A DNA stretch of 64,000 nucleotides, from the NCBI GenBank assembly GCA_947501355.1, contig CANMVA010000001.1, forward strand, positions 1,186,001-1,250,000. Reading direction: 5' to 3'. Every line of letters begins with the position of its first letter. Position 1 is the first letter of the stretch. Under the pieces are notes generated by a model. That model saw only the letters and a list, made by a program, of their open reading frames with translations. It did no database searches and was not told the origin of the DNA. This DNA is from an uncultured Paracoccaceae bacterium. GTDB lineage: Bacteria > Pseudomonadota > Alphaproteobacteria > Rhodobacterales > Rhodobacteraceae. The position numbers were made by a program, and so were the translations under genes. This document shows positions 54,211 through 63,550 of this stretch, one piece after another.

Positions 54211-54846
54211 TTACATCTCGTCGTCTGGGTCGAAGACCGGGTCCAGCACGAGAACAAGACGGGCCTCTCCCGTGCCTTCAATGGGTGGGGACCGATGCAA
54301 AAGCCCAGCGGGCGGGATCGCTGGCCACAGTGTCCCGCGCAAGAGGACAGGCGCACCGGTCGGCACGGTGAAGATATCCTGTGGGTCCGTATCCTTGGCG
54401 GCAAACCCGTATTGCGTACCGGTGCCGCGATAGGTGCACACCAGCCGCGCGGTAATAGCGTCGATATGGAACTTGCGGCAGGCATTGGTCGTCACGATAC
54501 CCAGCCGCATCCTCAAAAACCGCGCCGACAGCAGACCCGAGAATGTCTCGGTCAGCGACGTAATATCGCCCTGGAGCCAATCCCGCTCCGCGCCATCGGG
54601 CAACCCAGACATATCGCAAAGCTGGTGAACCGCGTCTGCGACAGCGTGTGGCGGCAGAATAACCCGGCCACGAGGCAGGAGGTCGGGATCAAGAGCGTCC
54701 AGCCAGCGCTGACACTCTGGCGGCGTTTCCCGATGCCAGAGTGTTGCGGGGCATTTCGGCTCCAGAAAACGGCTCAAATCAGCCGTGTTGCGTGCGATAT
54801 CAATCCCTGCGGCGTCACGGTCCGTGATCTGAGGGACGACGTTCAT
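54211..54846 (-). CDS. DUF1826-domain protein, partner of the COG0523 GTPase
   Basis: A 211-residue protein of the DUF1826 type, marked by [36 protein letters not shown] and the C-terminal [22 protein letters not shown] segment. DUF1826 proteins often sit with zinc-uptake or COG0523 genes and have been proposed to be metal-related; the His/Asp pair in FHIDA and the second His suggest a metal or 2-oxoglutarate-type site, which is inference. ATG 54846 overlaps the upstream GTPase gene by four bases; a longer frame exists but is not conserved. Confidence 0.8.
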   Translation of the reverse strand: MNVVPQITDRDAAGIDIARNTADLSRFLEPKCPATLWHRETPPECQRWLDALDPDLLPRGRVILPPHAVADAVHQLCDMSGLPDGAERDWLQGDITSLTETFSGLLSARFLRMRLGIVTTNACRKFHIDAITARLVCTYRGTGTQYGFAAKDTDPQDIFTVPTGAPVLLRGTLWPAIPPAGLLHRSPPIEGTGEARLVLVLDPVFDPDDEM

Positions 54847-56054
54847 GCCGCCGCTTCCGAGCGTTTCCAGATCGGGAAGGGGTCGGGGTAGACCGGCAAG
54901 CTGTCCGGACCCGTCGCTGCAACCGCAGGTACAAGGCAGGAATCCAGCCGCGCCTTTAGCGCGGGCCAGTCGATGCCCGCACCGATAAAGACAATCTCTT
55001 GGCGGCGGTCCCCCCAGGGCTCCTGCCAATGGGCCTGCATATAGGCGCGCGCGCTTTTATGGGTGGGGCGCCGGTCTTCGGGGACCGAGGCCCACCAAGT
55101 GCCCAGAGGCTTGATGCTGGAGAGCGATCCAGCCAGCGAGAACTCCGCCACCCAATCGGGGCGTGTGGAGATCCAGAAATGCCCTTTGGCGCGGATCACA
55201 CCCGGCAGGTCCCCGTTGAGCACCTTCAGAACGCGCTCTGGAACAAAGGGCAGCCGCGCGCGATAGACAAAAGAGGCGACGCCGTATTCCTCGGTCTCCG
55301 GCACATGGTCGGCAAAGCCGTAAAGCTCTTTCGCCCACATCGGGTGTTCATGGGCCTGTTCAAAGTCGAAGAGGCCCGTGTCGAGGATCTTTTCAGCCGC
55401 GACGGAGGAGTGGTTGGTCTCGATGATCTCGGCATCCGCGTTCAGGCTGCGGATGATCTTGCGGGCTGCATCGACCTTTTGCGCGCCAGCATCATCGACC
55501 TTATTTAGGATCACCACATCGGCAAACTCGATCTGGTCGGTCAGCAGATGCACCAGCGTGCGGTCGTCCTCCTCGCCCAACGTTTCCCCGCGGTCGCTCA
55601 GGAAATCATGGGAGGCAAAATCATTCAGCAGGTTGGCCGCATCGACAACGGTGACCATCGTGTCCAGCCGCGCCACGTCTGACAGGCTCTCGCCATCCTC
55701 ATCGCGGAAATCGAAGGTGGCGGCGACGGGCAGGGGTTCGGAAATCCCGGTGGATTCGATCAGCAGATAATCAAATCGGCCTTCCGCCGCCAGACGGCGC
55801 ACCTCCTCCAGAAGGTCGTCGCGCAAGGTGCAGCAAATGCAGCCGTTCGACATCTCGACCAGCGTCTCGTCAGTGCGGCTGAGTTCGGTGTCCGCGCGCA
55901 CCAGATCGGCGTCGATATTCACCTCGGACATGTCATTGACGATCACCGCCACGCGGCGCCCTTCGCGATTGTTCAAAACACGGTTCAGAAGCGTGGTTTT
56001 ACCAGCGCCCAGAAAGCCGGAAAGCACGGTGACGGGAAGACGCGTATCTGCCAT
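54843..56054 (-). CDS. COG0523/CobW-family GTP-binding metallochaperone
   Basis: A 403-residue G3E GTPase with Walker [14 protein letters not shown], the metal-binding [11 protein letters not shown] (CxCC) loop, switch region [11 protein letters not shown], and NKVDDAG for guanine recognition. The C-terminal CobW_C domain (about 250-380) is present. COG0523 proteins hydrolyse GTP to load zinc or other metals into targets. ATG 56054 has GGAG eight bases upstream. It forms an operon with DUF1826 and is divergent from an Rrf2 regulator across the palindrome at 56085-56101. Confidence 0.9.
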   Translation of the reverse strand: MADTRLPVTVLSGFLGAGKTTLLNRVLNNREGRRVAVIVNDMSEVNIDADLVRADTELSRTDETLVEMSNGCICCTLRDDLLEEVRRLAAEGRFDYLLIESTGISEPLPVAATFDFRDEDGESLSDVARLDTMVTVVDAANLLNDFASHDFLSDRGETLGEEDDRTLVHLLTDQIEFADVVILNKVDDAGAQKVDAARKIIRSLNADAEIIETNHSSVAAEKILDTGLFDFEQAHEHPMWAKELYGFADHVPETEEYGVASFVYRARLPFVPERVLKVLNGDLPGVIRAKGHFWISTRPDWVAEFSLAGSLSSIKPLGTWWASVPEDRRPTHKSARAYMQAHWQEPWGDRRQEIVFIGAGIDWPALKARLDSCLVPAVAATGPDSLPVYPDPFPIWKRSEAAA

Positions 56055-56084
56055 AGGAAACTCCATTGGGTTGATGTCAGTCAC

Positions 56085-56101
56085 GTAACCTAATGGGTTA
56101 C
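56085..56101. promoter_or_regulatory. Palindrome in the COG0523/Rrf2 divergent promoter region
   Basis: GTAACC and GGTTAC flank TAATG in the 103-nt gap between the two divergent genes. It is a good candidate binding site for the Rrf2 regulator controlling both directions. No Zur or Fur consensus was recognised here. Confidence 0.55.
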
Positions 56102-56157
56102 TAGACCAATGCAACTACAAAAGTTACAGATGATGTCTGTCAGGAGGAAAATCGGTC

Positions 56158-56571
56158 ATGAAGCGCAACAGTCGCCTGTCTCTTGCCCTGCACACCCTCA
56201 GCCACATGGCCGGAGACCCCGGCCGCATGCGGACCTCCGCCGATATCGCCGCGCATGCAGGCACTAATCCGGTGGTCGTGCGACGGGTGCTGGGACGCCT
56301 GCGCGAGGCAGGTCTTCTGGTCTCGGAGAAGGGCCATGCCGGAGGCTGGCGTCTGGCCCGCGACCCACAGGATATTAGCTTGGCCGATGTCTATCTTGCC
56401 CTTGATGAACGCTTGGTCGCCACGACGGACATGGACGAGACGCCCAGCTGCTCGGTGGAGCATGCCTTGCAGAAACGTGTCACGGGCGTGCTTGAAGAGA
56501 TCGAGGAGAACCTGGTCAAAAGACTGGGCGAAACCTCAATCGCCGAGATGTGCCACACAGAGCACCACTGA
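56158..56571 (+). CDS. Rrf2-family transcriptional regulator
   Basis: A 137-residue Rrf2 winged-helix regulator with the HTH in TSADIAAHAGTNPVVVRRVLG and a wing at GLLVSEKGHAGGWRLARD. It lacks the three-Cys cluster used by Fe-S members such as IscR and NsrR; only two Cys occur (PSCSVE, EMCH), the second in a C-terminal EMCHTEHH tail that could bind a metal. It is divergent from the COG0523-DUF1826 operon and probably controls it. Effector unknown. Confidence 0.85.
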   Translation: MKRNSRLSLALHTLSHMAGDPGRMRTSADIAAHAGTNPVVVRRVLGRLREAGLLVSEKGHAGGWRLARDPQDISLADVYLALDERLVATTDMDETPSCSVEHALQKRVTGVLEEIEENLVKRLGETSIAEMCHTEHH

Positions 56572-56583
56572 CGCCGCTGCGCG

Positions 56584-57090
56584 TTAGACACTTAACTCGA
56601 ATTGCGTCAGCGCGTCGAAATCGGGGATCACGCTGACGCGCGTCTGCGGTCCCAGTTCGGCCACCTGCGCGCGGACCATTGGCATCAATTTCTCGTGGAT
56701 ACGCCATGTGAACTCAAAAAGGACGCGCGTATCGGGGCGTTCCGCCACGCCCGCCGGTGCACCGTCGAAATTCCCTTGGGCCATGGTCGATTGGCGCTCC
56801 GCCAGCAGCCAGTAATTCTGCCAAATCGGGAAATCGCACAGGATCACATGGGTCGCGCGTTTCATGCGCGCGTTCAGACTGGCGCTGTAGCCCATCCCGT
56901 CCATCACCCATGCCTCTTCAGCCATCGCGGCGGCGTGGGCGACCTCATATTCGGCCTCCGGCACCATCTGCCATCCAGGCCGCCACAGCAGCTGATCCAC
57001 CTCCACCAGAGGTAAATCAAACTGAGCGGCCAGTTTCCGCGACAGCGTGGATTTCCCGCTGCCCGCATTTCCAAAAATCGCGATGCGCAT
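56584..57090 (-). CDS. P-loop small-molecule kinase-like (FlaR/adenylate kinase-like) protein
   Basis: A 168-residue P-loop protein with Walker A GNAGSGKSTLSRKLA (residues about 6-20) and LVEVDQLLWRPGWQMVP. This resembles the DNA topology modulation/FlaR or shikimate-kinase-like group of small nucleotide kinases; substrate is unknown. The second half shows the DFPIWQNYWLLAERQ segment common to this group. It is convergent with the Rrf2 gene and separated from the FadB-type gene by a terminator. Confidence 0.78.
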   Translation of the reverse strand: MRIAIFGNAGSGKSTLSRKLAAQFDLPLVEVDQLLWRPGWQMVPEAEYEVAHAAAMAEEAWVMDGMGYSASLNARMKRATHVILCDFPIWQNYWLLAERQSTMAQGNFDGAPAGVAERPDTRVLFEFTWRIHEKLMPMVRAQVAELGPQTRVSVIPDFDALTQFELSV

Positions 57091-57106
57091 GGCTGCCTCT
57101 CAAAGC

Positions 57107-57133
57107 AAAAAGGGCGGCCCCAGTGGACCGCCC
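57107..57133 (-). terminator. Intrinsic terminator after the FadB-type gene
   Basis: On the minus strand a GGGCGGTCC / GGGGCCGCCC stem is followed by TTTTTGCTTT. The site starts eight bases after the gene stop codon and is a classical rho-independent terminator. Confidence 0.85.
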
Positions 57134-57140
57134 CTTCTCT

Positions 57141-59342
57141 TTAGGCCGCTTGTGCTTTTTTGCCAAACCGTCCGTAGAAACTTTGGCCTTTGGCTGCCAT
57201 CTCGCGCAGCAGATCAGGTGTTTTAAACCGGTCGCCATAGGCCTCCGTCAACTGATCACATCGCTCGGCGGCATAAGGCGTCCCGATGATATCCAGCCAG
57301 CTGAACGGCCCGCCCGACCAAGGCGCAAAGCCCCAACCCAGGATCGCGCCCACATCGCCTTCGCGGATGTCTTCCAGCACGCCGTCCTCCAGCGCACGCA
57401 CGCCTTCCAGCACTTGCGCAAAGAGAAGACGGTGCTGCACCTCGACCAACGAGGGCTGTTCGTCTGCCACGGGATACTTGGCCTCCAGACCCTCCCACAA
57501 CAAGCCGCGCTTGCCCTTCTCGTCATAGCTGTAAAAGCCCGCATTCGCCTTGCGCCCCAGACGGCCTTCATCGGCCATCCAGAACAGAACCTCGTCGACC
57601 TCGCCGTCGGGATAGGCATCGCCCATCGCGGCCCGCGTGGCTTTCGCGATCTTCACCCCCAGATCGACCGAGGTCTCGTCCACCAATTGCAGCGGACCCA
57701 AAGGCATACCGACCAGCTTGGCCGCATTCTCGATCAAGGCAGGTTCCACGCCTTCCTTCACCATGCGAATGCCCTCGTTGATGTAAGGGATGATGCAGCG
57801 GTTCGCGTAGAAGAACCGCGCGTCATTGACCACAATCGGCGTCTTGCGGATCTGGCGCACGAAATCGAGCGCTTTGGCCACCGCGCGGTCCTCGGTCTTC
57901 TGACCCTTAATGATCTCCACCAGCAACATCTTGTCGACGGGGCTGAAGAAGTGGATGCCGATGAACTGCTCTGGCCGCGCGCTGGCTTTCGCCAACTCGC
58001 TGATCGGCAGGGTGGATGTGTTGGTGGCAAAGATGCAATCTTCGCCCACGACAGCCTCGACCTTCTTGGTTACCTCGGCCTTCACGCCCATATCCTCGAA
58101 CACGGCCTCCACGATCAGGTCGCAGCCTTTCAGCGCGTCATAATCTGTAGTTGCGTTGATCAGGCCCAGCACGGCTTCTTTCTTCTCTTCGGTGACCTTT
58201 TTGCGGGCGATGCCTTTGTCCAGATGCGCCTCGGTATAGGCTTTGCCTTTGTCGGCGGCCTCCTGCGTGCTGTCGATCAGCACAACCTTGATCCCTGCCA
58301 GAGCCGAGACCAGCGCGATGCCCGCGCCCATCATGCCCGCGCCGATGATGCCGACCTGTTTGACCTTCTGGTCGTCGACAGCGGGACGGTTCGCGCCCTT
58401 CTCAAGCGCCTCTTTGTTGATAAAGAGCGACCGGATCATCGCCGAGGATGACGGGTTCATCAGCACATTCGTGAACCACCGCGCCTCGATCTTCAGCGCG
58501 GTATCAAACGGCACCAAAGCGCCTTCATACACTGCGCTCAACAAGGCTTTGGCAGCGGGATAAACGCCCATCGTCTTGCCGTTTACCATGGCCGAGGCCC
58601 CTACGAAGGTCATGAACCCCGCCGGGTGATAAGGCGCACCACCGGGCATCTTGTAGCCCTTTGCATCCCACGGCTTCACGATATCCGCGTCGCCTGCGTT
58701 CAAGACCCACTCTTTCGCGCGGTCCAGAAGCTCATCAGCCGGCACGACCTCATCCACAACCCCGGCCATCTTGGCCTTCTTGGGATCGTTCAGCTTGCCC
58801 TCCAGCAAGAGCGGAGACGCCTGCATCGCACCCAGCTTGCGCGACAGCCGCATCGTGCCGCCAGCGCCGGGGAAGATGCCGACCATGATCTCCGGCAGAC
58901 CGATCTTCGCCTTCGGGTTATCCGCCGCAAAAATGCGGTGACAGGCCAGCGGGATCTCAAGACCGATGCCCAACGCCGTGCCGGGCAGAGCAGCGGCGAT
59001 TGGTTTGCCGCCCTTGTTGGTCTTCGGATCCATGCCTGCGCGCTCGATCCGACGCAGCACGCCGTGCATCTCCATCACGCCCTCAAAGAGACCCTTGGCC
59101 GGGTCATCCCCGGCACTTTCCTTCATCTTAGCGATGATGTTCAGGTCCATTCCACCGGCAAAGCTGTCCTTGGCCGAGGTGATGACGATGCCTTTGACAG
59201 CCTCATCGGCCAAAGCATCCTGGACATGGGCATCGAGGTCTTCAAACCCCTGCTGGTTCATCACGTTCATGGACTTGCTCTGCACGTCCCAAGTGATCAC
59301 CGCGACGCCATCTGCGCCTTTTTCCATCGTGAAATCAGTCAT
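57141..59342 (-). CDS. fadJ: FadB/FadJ-type multifunctional beta-oxidation protein
   Basis: A 733-residue fusion of an enoyl-CoA hydratase N-terminal domain (about 1-250, with AKDSFAGGMDLNI and the LPGTALGIGLEIPLACH segment) and a 3-hydroxyacyl-CoA dehydrogenase domain. The latter has NAD site GIIGAGMMGAGIALVSA (near residue 330) and the catalytic FFSPVDKMLLVEI region. It performs the hydration and dehydrogenation steps of fatty-acid beta-oxidation. It follows the thiolase gene by 20 bases. ATG 59342 begins the conserved sequence. Confidence 0.93.
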   Translation of the reverse strand: MTDFTMEKGADGVAVITWDVQSKSMNVMNQQGFEDLDAHVQDALADEAVKGIVITSAKDSFAGGMDLNIIAKMKESAGDDPAKGLFEGVMEMHGVLRRIERAGMDPKTNKGGKPIAAALPGTALGIGLEIPLACHRIFAADNPKAKIGLPEIMVGIFPGAGGTMRLSRKLGAMQASPLLLEGKLNDPKKAKMAGVVDEVVPADELLDRAKEWVLNAGDADIVKPWDAKGYKMPGGAPYHPAGFMTFVGASAMVNGKTMGVYPAAKALLSAVYEGALVPFDTALKIEARWFTNVLMNPSSSAMIRSLFINKEALEKGANRPAVDDQKVKQVGIIGAGMMGAGIALVSALAGIKVVLIDSTQEAADKGKAYTEAHLDKGIARKKVTEEKKEAVLGLINATTDYDALKGCDLIVEAVFEDMGVKAEVTKKVEAVVGEDCIFATNTSTLPISELAKASARPEQFIGIHFFSPVDKMLLVEIIKGQKTEDRAVAKALDFVRQIRKTPIVVNDARFFYANRCIIPYINEGIRMVKEGVEPALIENAAKLVGMPLGPLQLVDETSVDLGVKIAKATRAAMGDAYPDGEVDEVLFWMADEGRLGRKANAGFYSYDEKGKRGLLWEGLEAKYPVADEQPSLVEVQHRLLFAQVLEGVRALEDGVLEDIREGDVGAILGWGFAPWSGGPFSWLDIIGTPYAAERCDQLTEAYGDRFKTPDLLREMAAKGQSFYGRFGKKAQAA

Positions 59343-59362
59343 TTGCTTATCTCCTGTCGCGC

Positions 59363-60574
59363 TCATACGCGCTCGATGATGGTGGCTGCACCCATGCCGG
59401 ATGCGATGCAAAGCGTGGCAAGACCGACCTCCTTGTCGGACCGCTCCATCTCGTCCAGCAGCGTCCCGATGATGATCGCGCCCGTGGCACCCAGCGGGTG
59501 ACCCATCGCGATGGAGCCGCCATTGACGTTGACCTTGTCGCTGTCCACATCGAACGCCTGCATGAAGCGCAGCACCACGGAGGCAAACGCCTCGTTGACC
59601 TCAAAGAGATCAATATCGCTGATCGCCATGCCATGATCCGTAAGGATCTTGTGGGTCACGGGGACAGGCCCGGTCAGCATAATCGTGGGATCGGTGCCGA
59701 TCTTGGCGGTCGCGCGAATACGCGCGCGCGGGGTCAGGTCAAACTTCTCGCCAAATTCCTTGGAGCCGATCAGAACGCCTGCCGCGCCATCGACGATGCC
59801 GGATGAGTTGCCCGCATGGTGGATATGATTGATCCGCTCCAGATGCGGGTACTTCATCAGCGCGACCTTATCGAAGCCGGGCATAACCTCGCCCATATCC
59901 TTGAAGGAGGCCTTCAGCGCGCCAAGGCTCTGCATATCGGTGCCGGGGCGCATGTATTCATCATGATCGAGGATCGCGAGGCCGTTCTGGTCACGTACGG
60001 TGATGATCGACTTGGCAAAGCGGTTGTCATCCCACGCCGCTTTGGCGCGGTTCTGCGATTCAACGGCCAATGCGTCCGCCTCATCGCGGCTAAAGCCATA
60101 TTCCGTCGCGATGATATCCGCCGAGATGCCCTGCGGCACGAAGTAGGTGTCCATCGCAATAGACGGATCAACGGCAATCGCAGCCCCGTCGCTGCCCATC
60201 GCGACACGGCCCATCATCTCGACGCCACCGGCGATATAAGCCTCGCCCGCGCCACCTTTGACTTGGTTCGCGGCAAGGTTCACGGCCTCCATGCCCGAGG
60301 CACAAAAGCGGTTAATGGCCAGGCCGGGGATCGACTGATCCAGATCGGACGCCAGCACGGCCGTGCGCGCCAGACAGCCGCCTTGCTCACCCACTTGCGT
60401 GACGTTGCCCCAGATCACGTCCTCGACGGCGTGACCCTCCAGATTGTTGCGGTCTTTCACAGCATTGAGTACTCGGGCAGACAGCCGCGCGCTCGTTACC
60501 TCATGCAGGCTGCCGTCCTTGCGGCCTTTGCCGCGCGGCGTGCGCACAGCGTCATAGATATAGGCTTCGGTCAT
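59363..60574 (-). CDS. fadA: Acetyl-CoA C-acyltransferase (thiolase)
   Basis: A 403-residue thiolase with the nucleophile Cys in [18 protein letters not shown], the acid-base [14 protein letters not shown] His and the second Cys in [11 protein letters not shown]. It cleaves 3-oxoacyl-CoA to acetyl-CoA and a shortened acyl-CoA. With the FadB-type gene 20 bases downstream it forms the core beta-oxidation pair. It might instead make acetoacetyl-CoA for storage polymers, but the context favours degradation. Confidence 0.93.
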   Translation of the reverse strand: MTEAYIYDAVRTPRGKGRKDGSLHEVTSARLSARVLNAVKDRNNLEGHAVEDVIWGNVTQVGEQGGCLARTAVLASDLDQSIPGLAINRFCASGMEAVNLAANQVKGGAGEAYIAGGVEMMGRVAMGSDGAAIAVDPSIAMDTYFVPQGISADIIATEYGFSRDEADALAVESQNRAKAAWDDNRFAKSIITVRDQNGLAILDHDEYMRPGTDMQSLGALKASFKDMGEVMPGFDKVALMKYPHLERINHIHHAGNSSGIVDGAAGVLIGSKEFGEKFDLTPRARIRATAKIGTDPTIMLTGPVPVTHKILTDHGMAISDIDLFEVNEAFASVVLRFMQAFDVDSDKVNVNGGSIAMGHPLGATGAIIIGTLLDEMERSDKEVGLATLCIASGMGAATIIERV

Positions 60575-60589
60575 GGTTTTGCCTTTCGT

Positions 60590-61228
60590 TTATTGGCTAT
60601 CCGCAGCAGAGCGGGGCATCAGATCATAGGGGTGTTTCCAGCCTTGCGTGCCCTCGATCCGGGTCAGCCAGGCGTCAATTTGGGGCCAGTCGGCCCGGTC
60701 GAACCCGAAAGGTTCGGGGTAGAACAGATATCCACAGCACGAGATATCGGCGGTGGTGAGCGCATCGCCCACAATCCAGTCGCGCCCCTCAAGATGAGCG
60801 TTCAGAACCGTGTATGCGGCTTTCAGACGGCCCTTCGTGAAAGCGATCACTTCTGCCGGGCGCTTTTCCTCGGGCAAGAAATTCATCAGGAACCGCAGCA
60901 TCCCGGCCTGAGAGCTGAGCTTGTGATTGTCCCACAAAACCCAGCGCAACACCTCGCGCCGTTCCTCCGGCGTGGCCCCCGTCAACTTGCCCGACAGATG
61001 CACGACATAGTCCTGAATGGCCCCCGATTGGGTCAGTGTGTAGTCGTGATCCATGTCGACTAGCACCGGCACCTCACCCATCGGATTGATCGCACGAAAC
61101 GGGTCCGTCCTCGCTTCGCCTTTGAAGAAATCCACAAAGACCGGTTCCCAATCAAGCCCTGACAACTCCAGCGTCAAAGCCGCCTTGTAAGAATTGCCGC
61201 TTTCACCGAAGCAGTAGAGTTTTAGCAT
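60590..61228 (-). CDS. Glutathione S-transferase family protein
   Basis: A 212-residue GST with the thioredoxin-like N-domain (KLYCFGESGNSYKAALTLELSGLDW), the conserved NPMGEVPVLV loop with cis-Pro, and TQSGAIQDYV for glutathione contact. The C-terminal helical domain ends at about residue 205 with ADISCCGYLFYPE. It catalyses glutathione conjugation or isomerisation; the substrate is unknown. A start at ATG 61228 has GGGAGG upstream. Its promoter and a structured leader-like region lie between it and the small gene upstream. Confidence 0.88.
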   Translation of the reverse strand: MLKLYCFGESGNSYKAALTLELSGLDWEPVFVDFFKGEARTDPFRAINPMGEVPVLVDMDHDYTLTQSGAIQDYVVHLSGKLTGATPEERREVLRWVLWDNHKLSSQAGMLRFLMNFLPEEKRPAEVIAFTKGRLKAAYTVLNAHLEGRDWIVGDALTTADISCCGYLFYPEPFGFDRADWPQIDAWLTRIEGTQGWKHPYDLMPRSAADSQ

Positions 61229-61259
61229 CAGATGCCTCGCCTCCCGTCGAGCCATGCGC

Positions 61260-61277
61260 CTGACATTACGGTCAGGA
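61260..61277. repeat. Short hairpin between the structured element and the GST start
   Basis: CCTGAC and GTCAGG flank ATTACG or its complement. Located 32-49 bp before the GST start codon on the minus strand; possible leader hairpin. Confidence 0.4.
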
Positions 61278-61292
61278 CTTTTGAGTTTTTCT

Positions 61293-61471
61293 GCCAAGAT
61301 GAAGGGGTAACCCTCTCTCCTGGTAAGGCGCCGTTAAGGTTAACGTGCCAGTGTTGCTTTGCGCCGGTAGGTGGAGACCGACCCGGCGTCCAAGGTGAAG
61401 CCCCGGTCCGATAAGTCCGTTAGCCAGACGGTGAGGCGGACCGGGGTGGACGCCACCTTCTTCATCTTGGC
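61293..61471. ncRNA. Candidate structured RNA or inverted-repeat element, 179 nt, strand uncertain
   Basis: The outer arms GCCAAGATGAAG (61293-61304) and CTTCATCTTGGC (61460-61471) are perfectly complementary over 12 bases. Inside, nested stems include CCCCGGTCCG/CGGACCGGGG (61401-61410, 61437-61446) with an inner CCGT/ACGG, GGCGTCCA/TGGACGCC (61385-61392, 61447-61454) and a CTGGTA...TGCCAG hairpin. No gene is credible here. It does not match RNase P, 6S, SRP RNA or a riboswitch class that I recognise. It could also be a small transposable element with terminal repeats. Being upstream of GST-fadA-fadB on the minus strand, it may be their leader. Confidence 0.5.
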
Positions 61472-61472
61472 C

Positions 61473-61490
61473 AAAAAACTCCCGCCGGAG
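61473..61490 (-). terminator. Intrinsic terminator after the small conserved gene
   Basis: Minus-strand stem CTCC/GGAG with a short GGCG loop followed by six T, ten bases after the stop codon at 61501. It separates the MerR-acyl-CoA dehydrogenase operon from the GST-fadA-fadJ genes. Confidence 0.65.
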
Positions 61491-61500
61491 GCTCCTGTCC

Positions 61501-61713
61501 TCATTTCTTCCGCGCCTCCAGTTCCGAATTGAAAATCCGAAGCCGGTGGCCAAACGTGTCTTCATCCAGAATGCTGTCGAAATTCTCGAAGAGAAACGAC
61601 AGCGCTTCGCCTTCGTCCAGACCCGCCTCACGCGCGAACCTCTTGAGCCTGCGGTAGCCGTCCTCTGTCATGGCGACAGGAAAGCGGCGGGTCAGGCGGA
61701 GGCGTTTTGGCAT
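61501..61713 (-). CDS. Small conserved protein of the acyl-CoA dehydrogenase operon
   Basis: A 70-residue charged, helical protein starting MPKRLRLTRRFPVAMTEDGY and ending in an RLRIFNSELEARKK tail. The N-terminal strand-like part followed by two helices resembles a ribbon-helix-helix fold, but this is only a suggestion. It is 33 nt downstream of the acyl-CoA dehydrogenase gene and followed directly by a terminator, so it belongs to that operon. Function unknown. Confidence 0.65.
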   Translation of the reverse strand: MPKRLRLTRRFPVAMTEDGYRRLKRFAREAGLDEGEALSFLFENFDSILDEDTFGHRLRIFNSELEARKK

Positions 61714-61746
61714 GAGACGGGTCCTTTCGAGATGCTCCCCAGCAAC

Positions 61747-63525
61747 TTAGAAGTTCGCGGCCTCCAGTTCCATGACCGTATCTGCCCCGGATTCGATCCG
61801 CGCCAGATGCATTGACGTGGCAGGCAATTGGCGCGCCATGTAATAGCGCCCGGTGGCCAGTTTCGTCTGGTGGAACTCTTCGTCCGACGTGCCGTTTTCC
61901 AGCGCGTCATAGGACGCCTTTGCCATCTGCGCCCACATGTAGCCCACGCAAACATGCCCCATCAGGTGCATGAAATCGTAGGACCCCGACAGCGCATTAT
62001 TGGGGTTCTTCATGCCGTTCTGCATGAAATACATCGCCGCCTGCTGCAGGTCTTTGGAGGCTTTCTTGAGCGGCTCCAGGAACTCGGCATTCAGCGCCTC
62101 ATGGCCGCTGTTCTCCTTGATGTAGCCTTTGATCATCTCAAAGAACCCCATCACGGTCTTGCCGCCATTCAGGCCCAGTTTGCGGCCCACCAGATCCAGC
62201 GACTGGATGCCGTTGGTGCCTTCATAGATCATCGTGATGCGCGCATCGCGGACGAATTGCTCCAGACCCCATTCCTGCGTGAAGCCAGACCCGCCAAGGG
62301 TCTGCTGGGCCAGAACGGTCGTCTCGAAGCCTTTGTCGGTCAGGAAGCCCTTCAGAACTGGCGTCATGAGCGAGATCAGATCATCGGCTTCCTTGTCGCC
62401 GTTGCGATGCGCCCGGTCGATGAGCGACGCGCCCCAGAAGGTGAATGCGCGGGCGCCTTCGATGAAACTTTTTTGATGCAGGAGGTTCCGGCGCACATCA
62501 GGGTGCACAATGATCGGGTCGGCGGGCTTGTCCTCTGCCTCGGTCCCCGTCACCGCGCGGCCCTGCAGACGGTCCTGCGCAAAGGCCAAAGCGTTCTGAT
62601 ACGCGACCACGCCTTGCGCATAGCCCTGCAGGCCCACGCCCAGACGCGCTTCGTTCATCATGGTGAACATCGCGCGCATACCCTTGTGCATTTCGCCGAT
62701 CAAATAGCCGGTCGCGCCGTCATAGTTCATCACGCAAGTGGCGTTGCCGTGGATGCCCATCTTCTTTTCCAGACCACCACAGGAGAGCGAGTTCCGCTCG
62801 CCCAGCGATCCGTCCTCGTTCACCAGGAACTTCGGCACGATGAAGAGGGAAATGCCCTTCACGCCCTCAGGCCCACCGGGGATTTTCGCTAGAACAAGGT
62901 GAATGATGTTGTCGGTCAGGTCATGCTCGCCCGCCGAAATCCAGATCTTCTGGCCCGAAATCTTGTAGGTGCCGTCGTCCTGCAGCTCCGCCTTCGTGCG
63001 GATCAGACCGAGATCGGTGCCGCATTGCGGCTCGGTCAGGTTCATGGTGCCGGACCATGATCCTTCGACCATCTTCGGCAGATAGGTCGCTTTCTGCTGA
63101 TCCGAGCCATGGGCGTGGATCGCGGCATAGGCACCATGGGTCAGGCCCTGATACATGTTGAATGCCATGTTCGAGGACACGAACATCTCGCCGACAGCGG
63201 AATGCAGCAGATAGGGCATGCCCTGGCCGCCATAGTCGGGGTCCGCATCCAGCCCCATCCAGCCGCCCGCGCGCATCTGGTCGTAGGCATCCTTGAAGCC
63301 TTCGGGCGTGCGCACCACACCGTTTTCCAGCGTGCAGCCTTGCTCGTCGCCCACGGTGTTCAGCGGGGCCAGAACCTCCACCGACAGCTTGCCGGCCTCT
63401 TCCAGAACGGCACTGGTGAAATCCGGCTCAAGCTCGTCATAGCCCGGAATATCGGCCTCCGAGATTTTCAGAACGTCGTGCAGAAGATACTGCATATCTT
63501 TGGTGGGGGCGGTGTAATGCGGCAT
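61747..63525 (-). CDS. Acyl-CoA dehydrogenase, large (C-terminal-domain) type
   Basis: A 592-residue FAD-dependent acyl-CoA dehydrogenase, longer than the usual 380-400 residues because of the extra C-terminal domain found in DmdC-type and long-chain enzymes. Flavin and substrate motifs are [19 protein letters not shown], and the catalytic base is in [18 protein letters not shown]. It introduces the 2,3-double bond into acyl-CoA. Substrate may be a long-chain acyl-CoA or 3-methylmercaptopropionyl-CoA. It follows the MerR gene by 25 bases. Confidence 0.9.
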   Translation of the reverse strand: MPHYTAPTKDMQYLLHDVLKISEADIPGYDELEPDFTSAVLEEAGKLSVEVLAPLNTVGDEQGCTLENGVVRTPEGFKDAYDQMRAGGWMGLDADPDYGGQGMPYLLHSAVGEMFVSSNMAFNMYQGLTHGAYAAIHAHGSDQQKATYLPKMVEGSWSGTMNLTEPQCGTDLGLIRTKAELQDDGTYKISGQKIWISAGEHDLTDNIIHLVLAKIPGGPEGVKGISLFIVPKFLVNEDGSLGERNSLSCGGLEKKMGIHGNATCVMNYDGATGYLIGEMHKGMRAMFTMMNEARLGVGLQGYAQGVVAYQNALAFAQDRLQGRAVTGTEAEDKPADPIIVHPDVRRNLLHQKSFIEGARAFTFWGASLIDRAHRNGDKEADDLISLMTPVLKGFLTDKGFETTVLAQQTLGGSGFTQEWGLEQFVRDARITMIYEGTNGIQSLDLVGRKLGLNGGKTVMGFFEMIKGYIKENSGHEALNAEFLEPLKKASKDLQQAAMYFMQNGMKNPNNALSGSYDFMHLMGHVCVGYMWAQMAKASYDALENGTSDEEFHQTKLATGRYYMARQLPATSMHLARIESGADTVMELEAANF

Positions 63526-63550
63526 GTCTTACTCCCTTTTAAGACCTGTC

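Noticed and set aside
61293-61471. RNase P, 6S, SRP RNA or cobalamin riboswitch
   Set aside because: The core signatures (for example GAGGAAAGTCC of RNase P, GTCAGGTCCGGAAGGAAGCAGC-type SRP core split here, or B12 boxes) were not found on either strand.
61272-61631. 119-residue minus-strand frame over the structured element
   Set aside because: It overlaps the terminator and the 70-residue gene in another frame and shows no domain; the pairing pattern explains the region better.
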